Origin: Leptospira wolbachii serovar Codice str. CDC
GTDB taxonomy: Bacteria > Spirochaetota > Leptospiria > Leptospirales > Leptospiraceae
Length of the DNA stretch: 9,263 bases
Direction of reading: 5' to 3'
Assembly: GCF_000332515.2 (NCBI RefSeq)
Contig: NZ_AOGZ02000010.1
Span: forward strand, 1-9,263
How positions within the stretch are numbered: the first letter of the stretch is position 1; every line of letters starts with the position of its first letter. A program made the translations under genes and the position numbers. The notes under the pieces were generated by a model. That model was not told where the DNA came from. It did not search any database and was given only the letters and a program-made list of their open reading frames with translations. Of this stretch, positions 6,180 through 9,263 are shown piece by piece.

Positions 6180-6425
6180 TAAGAAGCTTTTTTATTTCTT
6201 CTAACTGCTTTAATTTCATCAAAAATGTCAGCTTCTTTAAGATTTGATTTATCGATAGTTTTTGAAGCAAAATCGAAGATAGCTTGCCACTTAGATTTTT
6301 TCTCAATATAAGACCTTGCAGCTTCACGAATCAGTTCGGATCTGGATCTGTGTCTTTTTTTTGCAATTTTATCAATTTCTTTTAAAAGTAGCTTTTTCGA
6401 AAGAGATATTAACAGTCTGATTCAT
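6179..6425 (-). pseudogene. CopG/RHH antitoxin gene broken by a frameshift
   Basis: The frame from the ATG at 6423-6425 begins MNQTVNISFE and stops after 17 codons. Reading on one base later after the A5 run at 6393-6397 gives LLKEIDKIAKKRHRSRSELIREAARSYIEKK and a C-terminal tail ending KAS. Together this is a ribbon-helix-helix antitoxin of about 81 aa; the RSRSELIREAARSYI segment is the second RHH helix. The 247-bp length is one over a multiple of three, fitting one extra A. The gene has a good promoter and operator. Its stop overlaps the toxin start. If the frameshift is real, the pair is dead, which is viable because the toxin is broken too. Confidence 0.75.
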
Positions 6426-6433
6426 AATTTCCC

Positions 6434-6462
6434 ATCATATACAAGATTTGTATATTTGTCAA
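6434..6462 (-). promoter_or_regulatory. Promoter and operator of the broken RHH-PIN pair
   Basis: Minus-strand -35 TTGACA (6457-6462) and -10 TATGAT (6434-6439) with a 17-bp spacer. A perfect palindrome, ATATACAA-GAT-TTGTATAT (6437-6455), fills the spacer and touches the -10. The ATG lies eight bases beyond the -10. The layout matches the other toxin-antitoxin cassettes. Confidence 0.75.
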
Positions 6463-6467
6463 ATTGT

Positions 6468-7777
6468 TTATTTCTGGGTTTTTTTTCTTATAAAACGCCG
6501 CACGGATGCGGCGACTCTTCCCGGTATGACTTCAAGACATGGGTAACGTTCATGCGTCAGGAGAAGGGTAGTACTTTTTAGAACCTTCCTTGGTTTATGA
6601 ACTTTATATGAATTGGAATCAGGATTAATCAAGAATAAATTTTGATCGAGATTACCTAACTTATTATTTCCGAACCAAATAGAAACGGAATCGTATTCTT
6701 TTTTAATACCGACATTAAACCCGTTAAAAGGATTTCCGATCATGATGAGATTTCCATTGTAATTGATGTAACCGCGATCGTTAACATGTCTTTGCTTGAA
6801 TCCAAACGGATAGGCGATTAGAAGTTCAGCGTTCGGATCAAAAAGTTTTTCCGATTTAACATAGATTTGTTCTGGAGTTTTCATGTTAAGAGCTTCGTGT
6901 GGTCTTTCTCTATTGAATTCAATTCTCCATTTATCGAAGAGTTTTTGGAAGAGAGTGATGTTACCAACGATTTCATGTTGTAGTTCTCGAGCCATGTCTC
7001 TATGCATTCTTTCATGAGCGCCATTTTGGTAAGGTTTACCTGGTTGAATGCGATCGAGCTTGATACCTAGAGAGAGCCACCAAACAGAGAGTTTAGTGAG
7101 TCCCCAAAGAGACTGCATAGAAGCGAAAGGCGGTCCGTTGTCGGAGCGAATGATTTCTGGTAATCCATAGATCTTAAATAACCTAATAAATTCAGCTTTA
7201 ACGGAAGGAATATCGCCTTTGGAAAGGGTCTTAATGGATAGTATGTATTTAGAAAAATCATCTCTGACTGTGAGAGGATTTTATTTTTTCCCTGTCCGGA
7301 GTATACCACCATCCTTTGAAGTCAACGGTCCAAATATGATTCGGATGGGTCGCTTTCTCCGGCATAGAGATTCGTTGTCCTGAATTAATTGGTCTTCTAA
7401 TTCTTTTTTTTCTCAAGTAGGCCTGCCTTCTTAAGAATGCGTTCAACGGTAGATCTGTTAGGAGGTCTTCTATCTGGGAATTTAGCTTTATAGAGTTCGA
7501 GTATTTTCTTAGCACCCCAGAACTTCTTGTTATTTTTGATCTTAATGATTTCTAGAATTGTTTCTTCTGCAATCTTAGCGGGAGAGTTCTTAGGAGTTCT
7601 CTTCTTATCCAGAAGACCATCTCTCCCTTCCTTCAAGAACCTTTCTTTCCACTTGTATCCACACTTAGTAGAGATGCCATACTGAGCACAAAGCTGAGTA
7701 AAATTGACGTCATTCTGGAAGCTATCCAGAACAAATTGAAATCTTAAATCCACGGTATTATTCTCCTTCCAAGGCAT
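6468..7777 (-). pseudogene. IS481-family transposase gene with two frameshifts
   Basis: Three consecutive frames join into one transposase of about 435 aa. From the ATG at 7775-7777, with a strong AGGAGG site (7786-7791), it begins MPWKE and has a helix-turn-helix (about residues 25-50, FTQLCAQYGISTKCGYKWKE). After the A8 run at 7404-7411 the frame must move one base; the next frame holds the first catalytic aspartate in WTVDFKGWW. After the A-rich stretch 7279-7289 it moves again, into NPLTVRDDFSKYI. The second aspartate is in RSDNGPPFAS and the glutamate in NGAHERMH, completing the rve DDE triad. Each shift equals one extra A. The last ~25 codons lie beyond the element's left end and run through a terminator hairpin into flanking DNA. 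Confidence 0.85.
6487..6513 (-). terminator. Rho-independent terminator-like hairpin
   Basis: On the minus strand CGCCGCA, loop TCCG, TGCGGCG (6496-6513) is followed by TTTTATAAG. This is a strong seven-bp GC stem with a short T-run, oriented to stop transcription leaving the transposase gene before the RHH-PIN operon promoter. Confidence 0.65.
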
Positions 7778-7875
7778 CCCAAAGCCCTCCTGTAAAGGTG
7801 ATCTAAAGGGATTAGAAACCTGAAAGTGTTACCTATGTCTTGCTACAAAAGTGTTACCCATGTCCTGAGGCATAC
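6524..7875 (-). mobile_element. IS481-family insertion sequence, about 1.35 kb, defective
   Basis: Bounded by related inverted ends: GTATGACTTCAAGACATG... at 6524-6547 and its inverse at 7853-7875, sharing GACATGGGTAAC inward. The right end has a second copy of the motif (GTTACCTATGTCTTG, 7828-7842) exactly 25 bp inside the first, likely a second transposase binding site. I find no target duplication in the flanks. The right end is only about 20 bp from the cassette edge at 7895. The lack of a duplication and the mismatched cassette ends suggest a deletion or recombination next to the element. Confidence 0.75.
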
Positions 7876-7888
7876 AGTTACGACTTTC

Positions 7889-8049
7889 GCATAACGAACT
7901 AGACTTACCGAAGTTCCCTGACCCTGAGTCCCGACGGGACGTTAGGGACTGGCACGGAGTTTGCGGATGCAAACGAGTGACAGAAAGGGAATTTGGCGTA
8001 GCCCGAGCGAGGCCTTGTGCCGAAGCGTAGCGGTAAGTCGCTGTTATAC
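7889..8049 (-). repeat. attC-like recombination site I (second subfamily)
   Basis: 161-bp site with cores GCATAAC (7889-7895) and GTTATAC (8043-8049), arms CTTACCG and CGGTAAG, and the GAAGTTCCCTG stem. It is closely similar to site C throughout. It closes the nuclease cassette, 21 bp past its stop codon. Confidence 0.85.
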
Positions 8050-8070
8050 GACGTTTGTATTATATAATTA

Positions 8071-8943
8071 TTAGGTATTAAGATTTTCATAAATATATAT
8101 ACTTTTCCAAAAATTAGGAAATTGTTTTTCTTTCCAGTATTCTTCAAGTTCTCCCACGGACTTAATATATTTTTTCATATAAAAAACTACATATATATAT
8201 TTTATTTCTGTATTGGTTTTGTAAGCTTTCGAATCTGCACAAAGATCATCTATGGATTTCTTTAAATCTTCTTCGGATTTAATGTACTTATATTCTACTA
8301 CGGATTCACATTTTACAGAACTAAAATCAGGGATATAAGTTTTCAATTTTTGTGAAAAATTAAAAGTTTTATCATCTATGATATCCGGGAGAACGAGTTT
8401 CAAGTGCTCTTTTATTCCATTGTAAACTTGTGGTTCGGTAGTCGGTTGAATATTTAATAATTTTAGAATGTAGCCTGTCGAATTTAAAATATTCTCTAAA
8501 GTTTTTCTGTTAGTTAAGGATACAGCATCAGTAATTTCTGAAGGAGAAGGAGGATCATCAGAAAAATATTCTTTTATAGGAATTAGAAGCCTACGTATGC
8601 TTGGGCAAATTTCGCCATATATTGTATCACTTTCATGATCATAATTTGATTTCCACAAAAATTTTAAATCGTGACGGTTAAGGAAGTATTCCTTATCAAA
8701 TTCCAATAATTCATTATGAAGGTTATTTATTTCAAGGAAAAAGCGAATTTTACGAAAAAGAATATCTACCAATAATAGAATTTTTTCATCCATATCCATT
8801 TGAATTTCTTTTTGAATTGAATCACTTTGATTGCTATAGTTAGGATGATTTAAGATATATAAACCACTGTCAATTTCTGAATCTAGATTTGCTAGTTCTT
8901 TAAAAATTAAATTGATATAGTCTTTGTTTTTTTTGTTATTCAT
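8071..8943 (-). CDS. Probable PD-(D/E)XK nuclease, DpnII/MboI-like group
   Basis: 290 aa without signal peptide or membrane segments. The C-terminal third carries a PD-(D/E)XK-type core: D206 in YIPDFSS, then E217 and K219 in VVEYKYI, followed by a helix (EEDLKKSIDDLCADSKAY, 224-241) and a hydrophobic strand (IKYIYVVFYM). This spacing and the E-Y-K-Y-I plus helix pattern resemble the REase DpnII/MboI-like domain found in many single-protein defence genes. The N-terminal 190 residues are mostly helical with no motif I recognise; in this group they often act as sensor or regulatory regions. The ATG at 8941-8943 has no Shine-Dalgarno sequence and lies 26 bp from the cassette edge. No methyltransferase partner is visible. 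The nuclease call is fairly confident, the defence role inferred. Confidence 0.7.
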   Translation of the reverse strand: MNNKKNKDYINLIFKELANLDSEIDSGLYILNHPNYSNQSDSIQKEIQMDMDEKILLLVDILFRKIRFFLEINNLHNELLEFDKEYFLNRHDLKFLWKSNYDHESDTIYGEICPSIRRLLIPIKEYFSDDPPSPSEITDAVSLTNRKTLENILNSTGYILKLLNIQPTTEPQVYNGIKEHLKLVLPDIIDDKTFNFSQKLKTYIPDFSSVKCESVVEYKYIKSEEDLKKSIDDLCADSKAYKTNTEIKYIYVVFYMKKYIKSVGELEEYWKEKQFPNFWKSIYIYENLNT

Positions 8944-8962
8944 AATTAATTTTACAAATGTC

Positions 8963-9127
8963 GTATAACGAACTAGGCTAACCGACGTAGGCTGGCCCTG
9001 AGTCCCGGAACGGGACGTTAGGGACTGGTCACGACACTTGCGAAGGCAAGGGGAGTGCCAGAAGCCTATGTGTCGCAGACCGAGCGAGGGCGAAGTCCCG
9101 AAGCGAAGCGGTTAGATGCTGTTATAC
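8963..9127 (-). repeat. attC-like recombination site J (main subfamily)
   Basis: 165-bp site with cores GTATAAC (8963-8969) and GTTATAC (9121-9127), arms GCTAACCG and CGGTTAG, and the CGTAGGCTGGC stem. It closes a cassette whose other end lies outside the window. Confidence 0.85.
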
Positions 9128-9162
9128 GACGTGCTTGGGTTTAACTGGCTAGTCTACGCTCT

Positions 9163-9263
9163 TTATAATTTTTTTATTGCTCTTAACTCATTTTTCAATT
9201 CATACTGTTTTATTTCTAAATCATAATGAGCTTGAATAGAGAGCCAGAACTCAGAGAATTTCC
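9163..9263 (-). CDS. HigA-like antitoxin, C-terminal fragment
   Basis: The last 33 codons of a gene entering from the high-coordinate edge, ending at the TAA on 9163-9165. The residues FSEFWLSIQAHYDLEIKQYEL match the conserved C-terminal part of HigA-type XRE antitoxins, where an EFW-L-Q--YDLE motif follows the helix-turn-helix. The helix-turn-helix itself and the toxin, expected upstream in this operon type, lie outside the window. The stop is 35 bp from attC J. This makes a fifth toxin-antitoxin cassette likely. Confidence 0.75.
   Translation of the reverse strand, partial: KFSEFWLSIQAHYDLEIKQYELKNELRAIKKL

Noticed and set aside
7397..7411. Programmed -1 frameshift at the A8 run of the transposase
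   Set aside because: The continuing frame requires a +1 (or -2) move. A -1 slip gives an unrelated peptide, and IS481 transposases are normally encoded in a single frame.
7905..8147. Minus-strand frame spanning attC I and the end of the nuclease gene
   Set aside because: It overlaps the nuclease in another frame and translates the palindrome; such frames arise from the GC-rich repeat.
169..9127. Repeats as MITE, REP or CRISPR elements
   Set aside because: Insertion elements would leave direct duplications around each copy. Here the inverse match runs between consecutive repeats across the intervening gene unit. The units differ in length and carry full genes, so CRISPR does not fit.
1..9263. 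tRNA, rRNA or riboswitch genes
   Set aside because: No cloverleaf, conserved rRNA segment or known riboswitch core was recognised. The GC-rich folded segments are all explained by the attC-like sites.

Overview
The window reads as part of a chromosomal integron: an array of gene cassettes, each closed by an attC-like recombination site. AT-rich single-gene or two-gene units alternate with ten GC-rich, strongly palindromic repeats of 161-173 bp (named attC A to J here, low to high coordinate). Every recognisable gene lies on the minus strand, and most stop codons sit 6-35 bp from the attC that follows in the gene direction. The decisive evidence is at the cassette ends. The short sequence that opens a cassette is the inverse of the sequence just before that same cassette's own attC, over 15-19 nt, in 8 of 9 complete units. 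This is expected if each cassette was once a circle closed through its attC. It is not expected of dispersed MITE or REP elements. No integrase gene is visible; by gene direction it should lie beyond base 9263. Base composition, the IS481-type transposase and the weak Shine-Dalgarno signals suggest a spirochaete, most likely Leptospira. That is an impression, not a proof.

Layout by cassette, from low to high coordinate: (before A) 5' end of a DUF262/GmrSD-like gene; (A, 175-626) ORF-less cassette; (B, 627-1518) vapBC with an RHH antitoxin; (C, 1519-2416) phd-vapC; (D, 2417-3383) unknown exported protein; (E, 3384-4179) unknown 150-aa protein; (F, 4180-5086) higBA-type toxin-antitoxin pair; (G, 5087-5570) a second ORF-less cassette related to A; (H, 5571-7894) a damaged RHH-PIN pair next to a frameshifted IS481-family element, apparently a fusion of two cassettes; (I, 7895-8968) probable PD-(D/E)XK nuclease of the DpnII/MboI-like group; (J, from 8969) C-terminus of a HigA-like antitoxin.

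Five of the ten units that carry or once carried a gene hold toxin-antitoxin modules (one broken, one cut by the window edge). Two others resemble phage-defence or restriction proteins. The four toxin-antitoxin operons whose start is visible each have their own promoter (TTGAC-type -35, 16-17 bp spacer, AT-rich -10). An operator-like palindrome overlaps it, and the start codon lies at or within a few bases of the expected transcription start. They should therefore be expressed wherever they sit in the array and could stabilise it. The other cassettes show no such promoter and may depend on read-through or stay silent.
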